Part shown: positions 1-5,740 of the stretch, in pieces
Numbering within the stretch: the first letter of the stretch is position 1
Layout: every line of letters begins with the position of its first letter
NCBI GenBank assembly: GCA_002476905.1
Contig: DLND01000111.1
Span: forward strand, 18,502-27,675
From: Flavobacteriales bacterium UBA7519
GTDB taxonomy: Bacteria; Bacteroidota; Bacteroidia; Flavobacteriales; Weeksellaceae
Length of the DNA: 9,174 nucleotides
Reading direction: 5' to 3'
Made by a program: the position numbers and the translations under genes
Notes under the pieces: model-generated
The model's input: only the letters and a program-made list of their open reading frames with translations
What the model was told of the DNA's origin: nothing
The model's database searches: none

Positions 1-339
1 TTTTTTAACCGCTTTTCTGATAGTTACGAAGTTAGTTAGCATTCCACCAGGCCATCTTTCGGTGATGTAAGGCATATTAAGTTCCGAAGCGTGTTTTGCA
101 ACTACTTCTTTCGCTTGCTTTTTAGTTGCTACGAAAAGAACTTTTTTACCTGCAGAAGTTAATTTTTCCAAAGCGCTACATGCTTCGTCCAATTTAACAG
201 CTGTTTTATGTAAATCTATGATGTGAATACCGTTTTTCTCCATGAAAATGTATGGAGCCATATTTGGATTCCACTTACGAGTCATGTGACCGAAGTGTAC
301 GCCAGCCTCTAAAAGGTCTTTTACATTTGCTTTTGCCAT
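1..339 (-). CDS. rpsB: 30S ribosomal protein S2, N-terminal part (runs off the left edge)
   Basis: This is the first 113 codons of ribosomal protein S2, a component of the small ribosomal subunit that binds 16S rRNA and helps recruit S1. The translation starts MAKANVKDLLEAGVHFGH and contains the family signatures GHMTRKWNPNMAPYI, IIDLHKTAVKLDEA, FVATKKQAKEVV and RWPGGMLTNF. The ATG at 339 is the natural start because the conserved N-terminus begins there. The remainder, more than half of a protein usually near 250 residues, lies outside the window. It is the third gene of a minus-strand rplM-rpsI-rpsB run, which is a standard order in Bacteroidota. No purine-rich Shine-Dalgarno site is visible, only an A-rich leader, as usual for that phylum. 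The identification is very secure. Confidence 0.97.
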   Translation of the reverse strand, partial: MAKANVKDLLEAGVHFGHMTRKWNPNMAPYIFMEKNGIHIIDLHKTAVKLDEACSALEKLTSAGKKVLFVATKKQAKEVVAKHASELNMPYITERWPGGMLTNFVTIRKAVKK

Positions 340-452
340 GTTTTCTTGTTTTTTGTTAGTTTACTTTCCGCTTTTCCGCAATCAACTTTACTTTAGATGG
401 GAGTAAAGTTTGGATGCTAAACGTAACGGGCAATATTTTTGTTGATAAAATA

Positions 453-522
453 GAACCAAGAATCTTGAACCAAGAATAAAACATAAGTTTTGTATCTCCC
501 GTCCGAAACCTTGAATCTTGAA
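453..522. repeat. Short direct repeats between rpsB and rpsI
   Basis: The 184-bp gap between rpsI and rpsB holds GAACCAAGAAT twice (453-463 and 467-477, 14 bp apart) and GAATCTTGAA twice (460-469 and 513-522). No gene is visible here. Simple caagatt/cttgaa-type repeats are, from memory, frequent in intergenic DNA of Chryseobacterium-like genomes. No function is claimed. Confidence 0.55.
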
Positions 523-523
523 A

Positions 524-910
524 TTAACGTTTTGAGAACTGGAATCTCTTTCTCGCTTTTTTCTGTCCTGGTTTCTTTCTTTCCACCATTCTTGAATCTC
601 TTGTAAGCAATCCGTGTGGCTTAAGAAGTAATCTGAACTCTTCGTTGATCTCACAAAGTGCTCTGGAAACACCAAGTCTTACAGCTTCAGCCTGACCAGT
701 GATACCTCCACCAAAAACATTTACTGTAACATCATACTGACCTACAGTTTCTGTCAACAAAAATGGCTGATTTACTTTATAAACTAAAACATCCGTACAG
801 AAGTAAGTTTTAGCATCTTTCCCGTTTATCGTGATATTACCAGTTCCTGGCTTCACGTAAACTCTTGCAACAGAAGTTTTTCTCCTTCCGATTTTGTGTA
901 CTATAGACAT
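524..910 (-). CDS. rpsI: 30S ribosomal protein S9
   Basis: This encodes ribosomal protein S9 (128 residues), a small-subunit head protein whose basic C-terminal tail reaches the P-site tRNA. Visible signatures are [15 protein letters not shown] at the N-terminus, [16 protein letters not shown] in the middle, and the terminal basic tail with [28 protein letters not shown] residues ending in Lys-Arg. The ATG at 910 is preferred over the in-frame TTG at 916, because family members start [11 protein letters not shown] and the TTG overlaps the end of rplM. The gene lies six bases after the rplM stop codon, so the two are almost certainly co-transcribed. No Shine-Dalgarno sequence is present, consistent with Bacteroidota translation. 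The length matches the family. Confidence 0.97.
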   Translation of the reverse strand: MSIVHKIGRRKTSVARVYVKPGTGNITINGKDAKTYFCTDVLVYKVNQPFLLTETVGQYDVTVNVFGGGITGQAEAVRLGVSRALCEINEEFRLLLKPHGLLTRDSRMVERKKPGQKKARKRFQFSKR

Positions 911-916
911 ACTCAA

Positions 917-1372
917 TTATTTGAATTCGTTAACATTGATTACTTTTGGCTGTTGAGCTTCGTGCTTATGCTCAGTTCCTTCATATAAATAAAGGTTCTT
1001 GAAAAGAGCGGAACCCAATCTGTTTTTTGGCAACATACCTTTTACAGACTTTTCCAACACTTTTAGTGCATCTTTTTTCTTAAGCTCTTCAGCAGTCATA
1101 GACTTCTGACCACCTGGATATCCAGTGTGCCAAATGTAAGTTTTGTCTGCCCACTTGTTTCCGGAAAGTGTTACTTTCCCAGCGTTCAAAACGATTACGT
1201 TATCTCCACAATCTACGTGCGGTGTGTAATTCGTTTTGTGCTTACCTCTCAAAATCTTTGCAACGGTAGAAGCTAGTCTTCCCAACGGTTGCTCAGCAGC
1301 GTCTACAACAACCCATTCTTTATTTGCTGTAGCTTTGTTTGCCGATACTGTTTTGTAACTTAATGTATTCAC
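917..1372 (-). CDS. rplM: 50S ribosomal protein L13
   Basis: This encodes ribosomal protein L13 (151 residues), an early-assembling large-subunit protein. The core motifs are WVVVDAAEQPLGRLAS near residue 20, YTPHVDCGDNVIVLNA around 49-64, the KTYIWHTGYPGGQKS segment, and VKGMLPKNRLGSALFKNLYLYEG followed by a EHKHEAQQP tail. The start is a GTG at 1372, which gives MNTLSYKT; no in-frame ATG gives this conserved N-terminus. It is the first gene of the rplM-rpsI-rpsB run, with its probable promoter about 50 bp upstream (TACCTTTG, read on the minus strand). The sequence is closest in character to Chryseobacterium-type L13, by recognition and not by alignment. Confidence 0.96.
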   Translation of the reverse strand: MNTLSYKTVSANKATANKEWVVVDAAEQPLGRLASTVAKILRGKHKTNYTPHVDCGDNVIVLNAGKVTLSGNKWADKTYIWHTGYPGGQKSMTAEELKKKDALKVLEKSVKGMLPKNRLGSALFKNLYLYEGTEHKHEAQQPKVINVNEFK

Positions 1373-1417
1373 AATTTATCGTTTACGATTAAACATAATT
1401 TTCCCTCAAAGGGTGTG

Positions 1418-1425
1418 CAAAGGTA
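1418..1425 (-). promoter_or_regulatory. Bacteroidota-type -7 element for the rplM operon
   Basis: Read on the minus strand this is TACCTTTG, an exact fit to the Bacteroidota -7 consensus TAnnTTTG. It lies 45 bp upstream of the rplM start codon. No clear TTG -33 element is visible at the usual distance, so only half of the promoter is supported. The 216-bp divergent gap to the next gene holds nothing else recognisable. Confidence 0.5.
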
Positions 1426-1588
1426 GGAATTTTTTCTCGGATGAAAAATTTTCCCCAGAAAAATATTTTAATTTTCTAAAAATTAATACGTTAGCTAATC
1501 ATTAATTGAATGAAAACTTTCTGAAATTTGTCAAAATAAGCGTTATTTATAATTAAGGTTTTTTATATTTTTGAGAAAAATTCTGAAA

Positions 1589-2686
1589 ATGAGCCACGGA
1601 AAACTACGAGAAGAGAAAGACTGCCTTAATTGCGGACATATCGTTGAAGAAAAATACTGCCCCAACTGCGGACAACAGAATATCAAGACAAGACAGCAGT
1701 TCCACTATCTTTTCACTCATTTTATTGAAGATTTTACCCACTATGATGGACAGTTCTGGGGAACGTTGAAGAATCTAGTGTTCAAACCAGGAAAATTAAC
1801 AAATACTTACCTTGAAGGTAAAAGACAAAAATTTGTCCCTCCTGTTAAGCTGTATATCTTTACCAGTTTTATTACGTTCTTTTTATTCGCAGTTTTTCCT
1901 CCTTTCAGTTTTAATTTCGAAGGAAAAATCGTGGATGGCAAAGAAAAGAAAATAGCGCTACACAGATTAACCGAAACTTCCAAACAATTGGACAGCATCA
2001 GAAAAAGGGAAAACATAAATGGGAAAGACTCTGTACCCATTTCTAAAGTTAATGCTTTGCTGAAAGATTCTATCAAATTAAATAGCCTTCAGAATGATTT
2101 CGATATGAGTAAAAAATTGGATGACAATTTTAAATACAACGGTTATACGAGCCGGAAGTCATTCGATTCTGCAAAAGCTAAAAACCCATCTTTCTATGAT
2201 TTTATAAATGTTCCGATTGCTCATAAATTTTTCGAACTAAAAGAACAAGGTGTTGCAAAAGGTGAAATCTTAAAAAAACTGGGCGAAGTATCGTTTCATA
2301 ATCTGCCGAAAGCATTGTTTATTTACCTTCCGATCTTTGCATTTTTCCTATGGATTTTCCACGATAAAAAAAAGTGGTGGTATTTTGATCACGGTATTTT
2401 TACGCTCCATTATTTCAGTTTTCTCTTACTGACAATCTTAGCATTTTCTTTTTTGGATAAATTGGCAGATGTAACACATTCGTTAATCAGTATTATTATT
2501 TACATAGTGATGAATGTCTTGTTCTTCTATAGTATTATATATTTCTTCATAGCGCACCATAAGGTTTATCACACGCACGGAGTAATCAGTTTTATCATTG
2601 GAAGCATTCTGTTTATGATTAATTTCTTTGCCTTTTTATTTTTGGTTGTAGGCTTGGGCATCATCAGTTTTCTGATGATCCATTAA
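1589..2686 (+). CDS. DUF3667-type zinc-ribbon membrane protein
   Basis: This is a predicted inner-membrane protein of unknown function (365 residues). The N-terminus has a four-cysteine zinc-ribbon-like knuckle, Cys12-x2-Cys15 and Cys24-x2-Cys27 (CLNCG then CPNCGQ). A conserved soluble stretch follows (HYLFTHFIEDFTHYDGQFWG and LVFKPGKLTNTYLEGKRQKF) that I associate with the DUF3667 family. A first membrane segment lies at about 88-106, then a hydrophilic Lys/Ser-rich loop to about 235, then four more hydrophobic segments near 241-262, 268-290, 298-322 and 333-364. The ATG at 1589 is preferred over an in-frame TTG at 1571, because the TTG forms part of a possible TAnnTTTG promoter motif (TATTTTTG, 1566-1573). 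It faces the small gene at 2779-3111 convergently. Family assignment is by recognition; the biochemical role is unknown. Confidence 0.8.
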   Translation: MSHGKLREEKDCLNCGHIVEEKYCPNCGQQNIKTRQQFHYLFTHFIEDFTHYDGQFWGTLKNLVFKPGKLTNTYLEGKRQKFVPPVKLYIFTSFITFFLFAVFPPFSFNFEGKIVDGKEKKIALHRLTETSKQLDSIRKRENINGKDSVPISKVNALLKDSIKLNSLQNDFDMSKKLDDNFKYNGYTSRKSFDSAKAKNPSFYDFINVPIAHKFFELKEQGVAKGEILKKLGEVSFHNLPKALFIYLPIFAFFLWIFHDKKKWWYFDHGIFTLHYFSFLLLTILAFSFLDKLADVTHSLISIIIYIVMNVLFFYSIIYFFIAHHKVYHTHGVISFIIGSILFMINFFAFLFLVVGLGIISFLMIH

Positions 2687-2688
2687 AA

Positions 2689-2727
2689 CAAAAAGCCAAG
2701 TTTCTTAAAAAACCAGACTTTTTTAAA
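2689..2727. terminator. Possible imperfect terminator between convergent genes
   Basis: An imperfect inverted repeat, AAAAAGCCAAGTTT against AAACCAGACTTTTTT, follows the DUF3667-type gene and ends in a T-run. The stem has several mismatches, so this is weak. It lies between two convergent genes, where a bidirectional terminator would be expected. Confidence 0.35.
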
Positions 2728-2778
2728 TTAAATATTGACTAAAAAACAAATCACTGAAAGCCCTCTGCCAGAAGCCAA

Positions 2779-3111
2779 TTAATATCTCAAAGATTTACTT
2801 TCTCGGAAACTTGCAATCATATAATAAGCGACGAAAACTGTAGAAAACTTTATAATAGAAGGAACTGCAGTTTCGAAATCAAAAAAGATTAATCCAACAG
2901 CAACCAAGAAAACAATTCCAATTAAGGAAATTCCCATTTTCTTATGAAGCGGCCATTCTGGATGGTCGACAAAATAAGCCAATCCCCAACCGATTCCGAA
3001 AGCGGAAGCTACGTAGAGCTCCGCCCAGAAATCCGCAGGGTCGCCCGTGAGACGTCTAAGAAAAAAACTAATCAGGGTTCCAACTGCGAAATACATCAGC
3101 GATTTTATCAT
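2779..3111 (-). CDS. Small predicted membrane protein, unknown function
   Basis: This is a 110-residue hypothetical protein with about three or four hydrophobic segments: MYFAVGTLISFFLRR near the N-terminus, YVASAFGIGWGLAYFV, MGISLIGIVFLVAVGLIFF, and FSTVFVAYYMIASF near the end. Charged breaks between them (RRLTGDPADFW, DHPEWPLHKK) look like short loops. I do not recognise the family. The ATG at 3111 is chosen over a longer reading from 3180, because the added residues are not hydrophobic and a TAnnTTTG motif (TACTTTTG on the minus strand, 3134-3127) sits just upstream of this ATG, giving a very short leader. The reading frame is clean and convergent with the upstream gene. It is probably a real gene, but nothing visible indicates its role. 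Confidence 0.6.
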   Translation of the reverse strand: MIKSLMYFAVGTLISFFLRRLTGDPADFWAELYVASAFGIGWGLAYFVDHPEWPLHKKMGISLIGIVFLVAVGLIFFDFETAVPSIIKFSTVFVAYYMIASFRESKSLRY

Positions 3112-3345
3112 TTCAAAAAATTTTGACAAAAGTAAGGATTGTAATTGAAAAATACTTTTGGAATCCCCAAAGCAAAACACAAAATCGCAAGGTATGATTT
3201 CTATCTACGTGCTTATAAGGCTCAAAGATTGCTCAATTTAACGAAGTTAAAAACCTTGTGCCTTAGAAATATAAAGCAACTCAAAGAAGAAATTGTCTTT
3301 TTGATAAATTCCTCAGCAATTCGAAATCTCCTCAACAAAATTCAT

Positions 3346-3353
3346 TAGATTTG
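3346..3353 (+). promoter_or_regulatory. Bacteroidota-type -7 element for pncB
   Basis: TAGATTTG matches the TAnnTTTG consensus exactly and ends 16 bp before the pncB ATG at 3370. The -33 element is not clear. The 258-bp gap 3112-3369 otherwise holds no convincing gene; an open frame across it lacks start context and protein-like composition. Confidence 0.5.
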
Positions 3354-3369
3354 TGTAAACGATATTTTT

Positions 3370-4512
3370 ATGCACGAGATAAGGCTCAAATCTATTCTAG
3401 ATAATGATTTCTATAAAATTACAATGCAAAATGCAGTTGTGAAATTATTCACAAACGAGATTGTAAAATATGAATTCATCAACCGTGGGAAACATGAATT
3501 CCCGCAAGGTTTTGCTGATGAACTCCGAAAGGCTGTCAATGCAATGGCAGAATTAAAATTGACCAAAGACGAAAAAAAATATCTGAAAGTCACCTGTCCA
3601 TATCTAGCGCTACCCTATCTGGATTTTCTGGAAGGTTTTCATTATGACCCATCGGAAGTAAAAATAGAACAAATCGGAAATGACCTGAACGTATCAGTAG
3701 AAGGCCTCTGGTACAGAACAATTCTTTGGGAAGTTCCTCTTCTTGCTCTCATTAGTGAACTTCACTATGAAATGAATCATATGGAGCGACAAACCAACGA
3801 AGAAGTCATTAATAAGACTGTAGAAAAAGCCATCTATCTCACAGAGCTTGGCGTGCCATTTGCCGAATTTGGAACCAGAAGAAGACATTCTTACAAAGTC
3901 CACAGATTGGTGATGGATGCTTTGATTCAGGATAAAAAATCGACTTTTACCGGAACTTCCAACGTACACCTGGCTATGATGTATAACGTAAAACCTATCG
4001 GAACACACGCTCACGAATGGTTTATGTTTCACGCTGCGGAATTTGGTTTTAAAATGGCGAATTCTATCGCACTAGAAAATTGGGTCAATGTTTACCGCGG
4101 CGATCTAGGCGTGGCTTTGTCCGATACTTACACCACAGATGTTTTCTTCCAGCAGTTTGATAAAAAGTTTGCAAAGTTGTTTGATGGGGTACGTCACGAC
4201 AGCGGCGATCCGCTGGAATTTGCAGACAAAACAATCGCTCACTATACGAAGCAAGGCATCAATCCGCTATTCAAATACATTATTTTTTCCGATGGACTGA
4301 ATCTCGAAAAAGTAGAAGAAATCACGAGTTACTGCAGGGGTAAAATAGGAATCTCTTTCGGAATCGGAACCAACCTTACCAATGATGTGGGACTGAAACC
4401 AATGAATATTGTAATGAAACTTATCAGCGTGAAAGGTATTAACAACGAATGGATCCCAACAGCATCAGCTAAATCTTTTTGTGACATTCTTTTTAATACC
4501 CTATATTCATAG
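3370..4512 (+). CDS. pncB: Nicotinate phosphoribosyltransferase, 3' end replaced at a chimeric junction
   Basis: This enzyme joins nicotinate to PRPP, with ATP use, to make nicotinate mononucleotide in the Preiss-Handler NAD salvage pathway; it is cytosolic. Family motifs are all visible: SILDNDFYKITMQNAV at residues 8-23, LWYRTILWEVPLLALISEL, EFGTRRRHS at 166-174, GTSNVHLAM, GTHAHEW at 211-217 (the His region phosphorylated during catalysis), RHDSGDP at 275-281, and SFGIGTNLTND from 329. Homology runs to WIPT (361-364). The expected KLSD-type C-terminal motif and about 25 residues are absent. Instead 16 unrelated codons lead to a chance stop, and these read antisense through the start of a Firmicutes XRE gene. 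The protein as written would lack a conserved end and may be inactive. The break is at the GGATCC at 4451-4456 or the bases just after it. Confidence 0.93.
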   Translation: MHEIRLKSILDNDFYKITMQNAVVKLFTNEIVKYEFINRGKHEFPQGFADELRKAVNAMAELKLTKDEKKYLKVTCPYLALPYLDFLEGFHYDPSEVKIEQIGNDLNVSVEGLWYRTILWEVPLLALISELHYEMNHMERQTNEEVINKTVEKAIYLTELGVPFAEFGTRRRHSYKVHRLVMDALIQDKKSTFTGTSNVHLAMMYNVKPIGTHAHEWFMFHAAEFGFKMANSIALENWVNVYRGDLGVALSDTYTTDVFFQQFDKKFAKLFDGVRHDSGDPLEFADKTIAHYTKQGINPLFKYIIFSDGLNLEKVEEITSYCRGKIGISFGIGTNLTNDVGLKPMNIVMKLISVKGINNEWIPTASAKSFCDILFNTLYS

Positions 4513-4550
4513 ACTTTATTTGTTATAGAGTCGCCATGTTTTTCCTTCAT
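4452..4550 (-). pseudogene. XRE-family regulator, truncated after 32 codons at the junction
   Basis: From the ATG at 4550 the minus strand reads MKEKHGDSITNKVYEYR followed by VLKRMSQKDLADAVG, then breaks. This is the start of the small plasmid- and Bacillus-type XRE regulators whose usual continuation is VSKQTI and a recognition helix. Here the frame instead enters antisense pncB after Gly32, at 4455. It has a good ribosome binding site (AAGGAAGGTG, about 6 bases before the ATG) and a promoter at 4578-4606, so the 5' end looks intact and Firmicutes-like. With helices 1-2 only it could not bind DNA. The frame stays open to 4329, but that part is pncB antisense and has no meaning as protein. 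The full gene would be about 65-75 residues. Confidence 0.8.
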
Positions 4551-4577
4551 AGGTAACACCTTCCTTTCTTAAGACTT

Positions 4578-4606
4578 ATATTAAACCTATTTTGTAAAAA
4601 AGTAAA
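4578..4606 (-). promoter_or_regulatory. Promoter of the truncated XRE gene
   Basis: Read on the minus strand, a TTTACT -35 box is separated by 17 bp from a TAATAT -10 box. The start codon lies 27 bp after the -10 box, with the ribosome binding site between. This is a SigA-type layout, unlike the TAnnTTTG motifs left of the junction. Confidence 0.6.
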
Positions 4607-4666
4607 GTTTAATTATATAAAAGATAAAAATTTTTATATAAATTAAAAGAAATACTATATATTTAT

Positions 4667-4700
4667 TGAAAGTAAACTTCTATTCAAAAGTTTACTTTCA
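4667..4700. repeat. 13-bp perfect inverted repeat, left copy of the flanking repeat
   Basis: TGAAAGTAAACTT and AAGTTTACTTTCA form a perfect hairpin with an 8-base loop. No T-run follows on either side, so it is more like a protein-binding site than a terminator. Its right part (4672-4698) recurs at 5699-5725 with the pattern GTAAAC, 3 bases, then TATTCAAAAGTTTACTTT, which is exact over 18 bp. Confidence 0.75.
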
Positions 4701-4712
4701 GTAATAACAAAA

Positions 4713-4742
4713 AAAGTCCCTTAATGATGCTAAAGGGACTTT
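4713..4742 (-). terminator. Intrinsic terminator of the 26-residue peptide gene
   Basis: AAAGTCCCTT (4713-4722) pairs perfectly with AAGGGACTTT (4733-4742). Read on the minus strand the stem is followed by a seven-T run (the A-run at 4709-4715 on plus). It lies 90 bp downstream of the peptide stop codon. Confidence 0.85.
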
Positions 4743-4748
4743 GTTCAC

Positions 4749-4795
4749 ACAAATGATCTGCACATCAATTCCTCTTTGATATACAGATCATTTGT
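4749..4795. repeat. Long stem-loop in the 3' untranslated part of the peptide transcript
   Basis: ACAAATGATCTG (4749-4760) and CAGATCATTTGT (4784-4795) form a perfect 12-bp stem. Inside it a second small stem is possible, ATCAA (4764-4768) with TTGAT (4776-4780). There is no T-run. It sits between the peptide stop codon and its terminator and could stabilise the mRNA or pair with an antisense RNA; this is inference. Confidence 0.7.
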
Positions 4796-4831
4796 ATGAT
4801 AATTTTTATAAATAATTGCGGAATAAACAAC

Positions 4832-4912
4832 TTACATAAATGCTTTTAAAAGCTCTTGTACAAATGGAATTACTCCACCTACAAATTTTAAAACTGCCAT
4901 TGCGATTGCCAT
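4832..4912 (-). CDS. 26-residue hydrophobic peptide, phenol-soluble-modulin-like or leaderless-bacteriocin-like
   Basis: This short gene reads MAIAMAVLKF, then Gly12-Gly13, Pro16, Glu20 and a LLKAFM end. Only Lys9, Glu20 and Lys23 are charged, giving a net +1, and the rest can form an amphipathic helix. There is no leader peptide, cleavage motif or cysteine. It is supported by a perfect ribosome binding site, GAGGAGG, 7 bases before the ATG, by a consensus promoter at 4966-4994, and by a strong terminator at 4713-4742, so it is a complete monocistronic unit. Size and composition resemble alpha-type phenol-soluble modulins and leaderless bacteriocins (exported, membrane-active peptides), or alternatively a type I toxin peptide. 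I cannot name a homologue. No dedicated exporter or immunity gene is visible beside it, though the neighbouring XRE-membrane protein could be a regulator. Confidence 0.75.
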   Translation of the reverse strand: MAIAMAVLKFVGGVIPFVQELLKAFM

Positions 4913-4965
4913 ATTATTTCCTCCTCTTTTGTTGGTACTAAGATGTGATTAATCTTTATGCTTTT

Positions 4966-4994
4966 ATTGTAGTAAGCACTTACATTTATATCAA
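4966..4994 (-). promoter_or_regulatory. Strong promoter of the 26-residue peptide gene
   Basis: Read on the minus strand, TTGATA is separated by exactly 17 bp from TACAAT, each one base (or two) from the SigA consensus. The predicted transcript has a leader of about 45 bases ending in the GAGGAGG ribosome binding site. Confidence 0.8.
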
Positions 4995-5003
4995 TATATA
5001 TTT

Positions 5004-5021
5004 ATATGTAATATTACATAT
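5004..5021. promoter_or_regulatory. 18-bp perfect palindrome, candidate operator
   Basis: ATATGTAATATTACATAT is a perfect palindrome 10 bp upstream of the -35 box of the peptide promoter. The half TTTATATGTAATA (5001-5013) recurs at 5202-5214, just before the ribosome binding site of the XRE-membrane gene. Two regulators of the XRE class lie on either side, so one may bind here; this is inference. Confidence 0.5.
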
Positions 5022-5057
5022 TGACGGGTTAATGAAATATCACATTTTTGCATTAAG

Positions 5058-5085
5058 GAATCCTATGTTTTTAGGATTCTTTTTT
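5058..5085 (+). terminator. Intrinsic terminator with no plus-strand gene upstream
   Basis: GAATCCTA (5058-5065) pairs with TAGGATTC (5072-5079), followed by TTTTTT. The nearest upstream plus-strand gene is the broken pncB more than 500 bp away, so this would end either read-through or an RNA antisense to the peptide gene. Confidence 0.7.
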
Positions 5086-5151
5086 AGTTTCTGATAATAT
5101 TGTTTTAGTTGAATATAGATTTAAGTGATTTAGCAAGAATTTAAATATGTG

Positions 5152-5184
5152 AACCATTAGTTTACATCTATTAGACTAATGGTT
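5152..5184 (+). promoter_or_regulatory. 10-bp inverted repeat in the leader region of the XRE-membrane gene
   Basis: AACCATTAGT (5152-5161) and ACTAATGGTT (5175-5184) form a perfect stem with a 13-base loop, followed by TCTTTATT. It ends 50 bp before the start codon. It may be an attenuator or a regulator binding site; no strong promoter could be placed confidently nearby. Confidence 0.5.
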
Positions 5185-5234
5185 TCTTTATTGATTATGG
5201 TTTTATATGTAATAATTTCTTAGAGGTGAATAAT

Positions 5235-5663
5235 ATGAATTTAGGTTCGCAATTGAAAAAGTTTCGTGAATCAAAAAACTTTTCACAAGAAGATGTAGCT
5301 CGCAAGGTTGGGGTGACTAGACAAGCTGTTTATAAATGGGAGAGCAATAAAAGTTATCCTGATATTGATAATTTGATTTTACTTAGTGAATTGTATGAAG
5401 TAACAATTGATGAGTTAATAAAGGGATCAGAGGATGTTAGAGGGGAGTTAGATAAAAAAGATAAAGATGAATGTGAGGACGATGATGATGAAAATGATTT
5501 TAGCTTTTTTATAGGTATTGCTCTTATATTTATAGGGATATTTATTGGTATTGAAGGAATTTCCTTATTTTTAACTATACTGGGAATGCTGATAATGGTA
5601 TTTTATAGTGATGTGAAAAAAGCAATTATTAATGAATTTAAAATAAAAAGAAGACCGAACTAG
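5235..5663 (+). CDS. XRE-family regulator with acidic linker and membrane tail
   Basis: This 142-residue protein starts with a classic XRE helix-turn-helix at residues 3-61: QLKKFRESKNFSQEDVARKVGV, then TRQAVYKWESNKSYPDIDNL, and a LYEVTIDELIKG end. A charged linker (66-87) contains Glu/Asp/Lys and a run of four Asp. Two hydrophobic segments follow at about 88-103 and 106-125 (FFIGIALIFIGIFIGI and LFLTILGMLIMVFY), then a basic tail, so the DNA-binding domain is probably tethered to the membrane. The ATG at 5235 is chosen over a GTG at 5226 because that GTG lies inside the ribosome binding site GAGGTG. A terminator overlaps the stop codon. Such proteins often control neighbouring peptide, stress or mobile-element genes. 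Its closest neighbour is the divergent peptide gene. Its ligand and targets are unknown. Confidence 0.9.
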   Translation: MNLGSQLKKFRESKNFSQEDVARKVGVTRQAVYKWESNKSYPDIDNLILLSELYEVTIDELIKGSEDVRGELDKKDKDECEDDDDENDFSFFIGIALIFIGIFIGIEGISLFLTILGMLIMVFYSDVKKAIINEFKIKRRPN

Positions 5664-5691
5664 ATTGTTTTTCTAGTTTGATCTTCTTTTT
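5645..5691 (+). terminator. Intrinsic terminator overlapping the end of the XRE-membrane gene
   Basis: AAAAAGAAGA and AACTAGA (5645-5664) pair with TCTAGTT and TCTTCTTTTT (5672-5691), with a small internal mismatch. The left arm includes the last codons and the TAG stop, so coding and terminator sequences are shared. Confidence 0.8.
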
Positions 5692-5698
5692 ATTTTAT

Positions 5699-5725
5699 GT
5701 AAACAAATATTCAAAAGTTTACTTT
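5699..5725. repeat. Right copy of the 27-bp flanking repeat
   Basis: GTAAAC, three bases, then TATTCAAAAGTTTACTTT matches 4672-4698 at every position except the three spacer bases. The two copies bracket the peptide and XRE-membrane genes, 1027 bp apart in the same orientation. Confidence 0.8.
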
Positions 5726-5740
5726 TATAAAGATAGAAAA

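Noticed and set aside
388..675. Minus-strand open frame of 95 codons over rpsI
   Set aside because: It overlaps the certain rpsI gene in another frame and has no start context or recognisable protein features.
1807..2076. Minus-strand open frame inside the DUF3667-type gene
   Set aside because: It is antisense to a well-supported gene; no ribosome binding site, promoter or family features.
3145..3348. Plus-strand open frame of 67 codons upstream of pncB
   Set aside because: It starts across the promoter region of the divergent gene, has low-complexity Lys/Leu-rich content, and covers the pncB promoter area; it looks like chance intergenic reading.
3694..4032. Minus-strand open frame inside pncB
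   Set aside because: It is antisense to a highly conserved enzyme and has no independent support.
5678..5725. Possible dif/Xer recombination site near TTATGTAAAC
   Set aside because: Only the right arm resembles a Firmicutes dif site; the left arm is terminator sequence and does not match.
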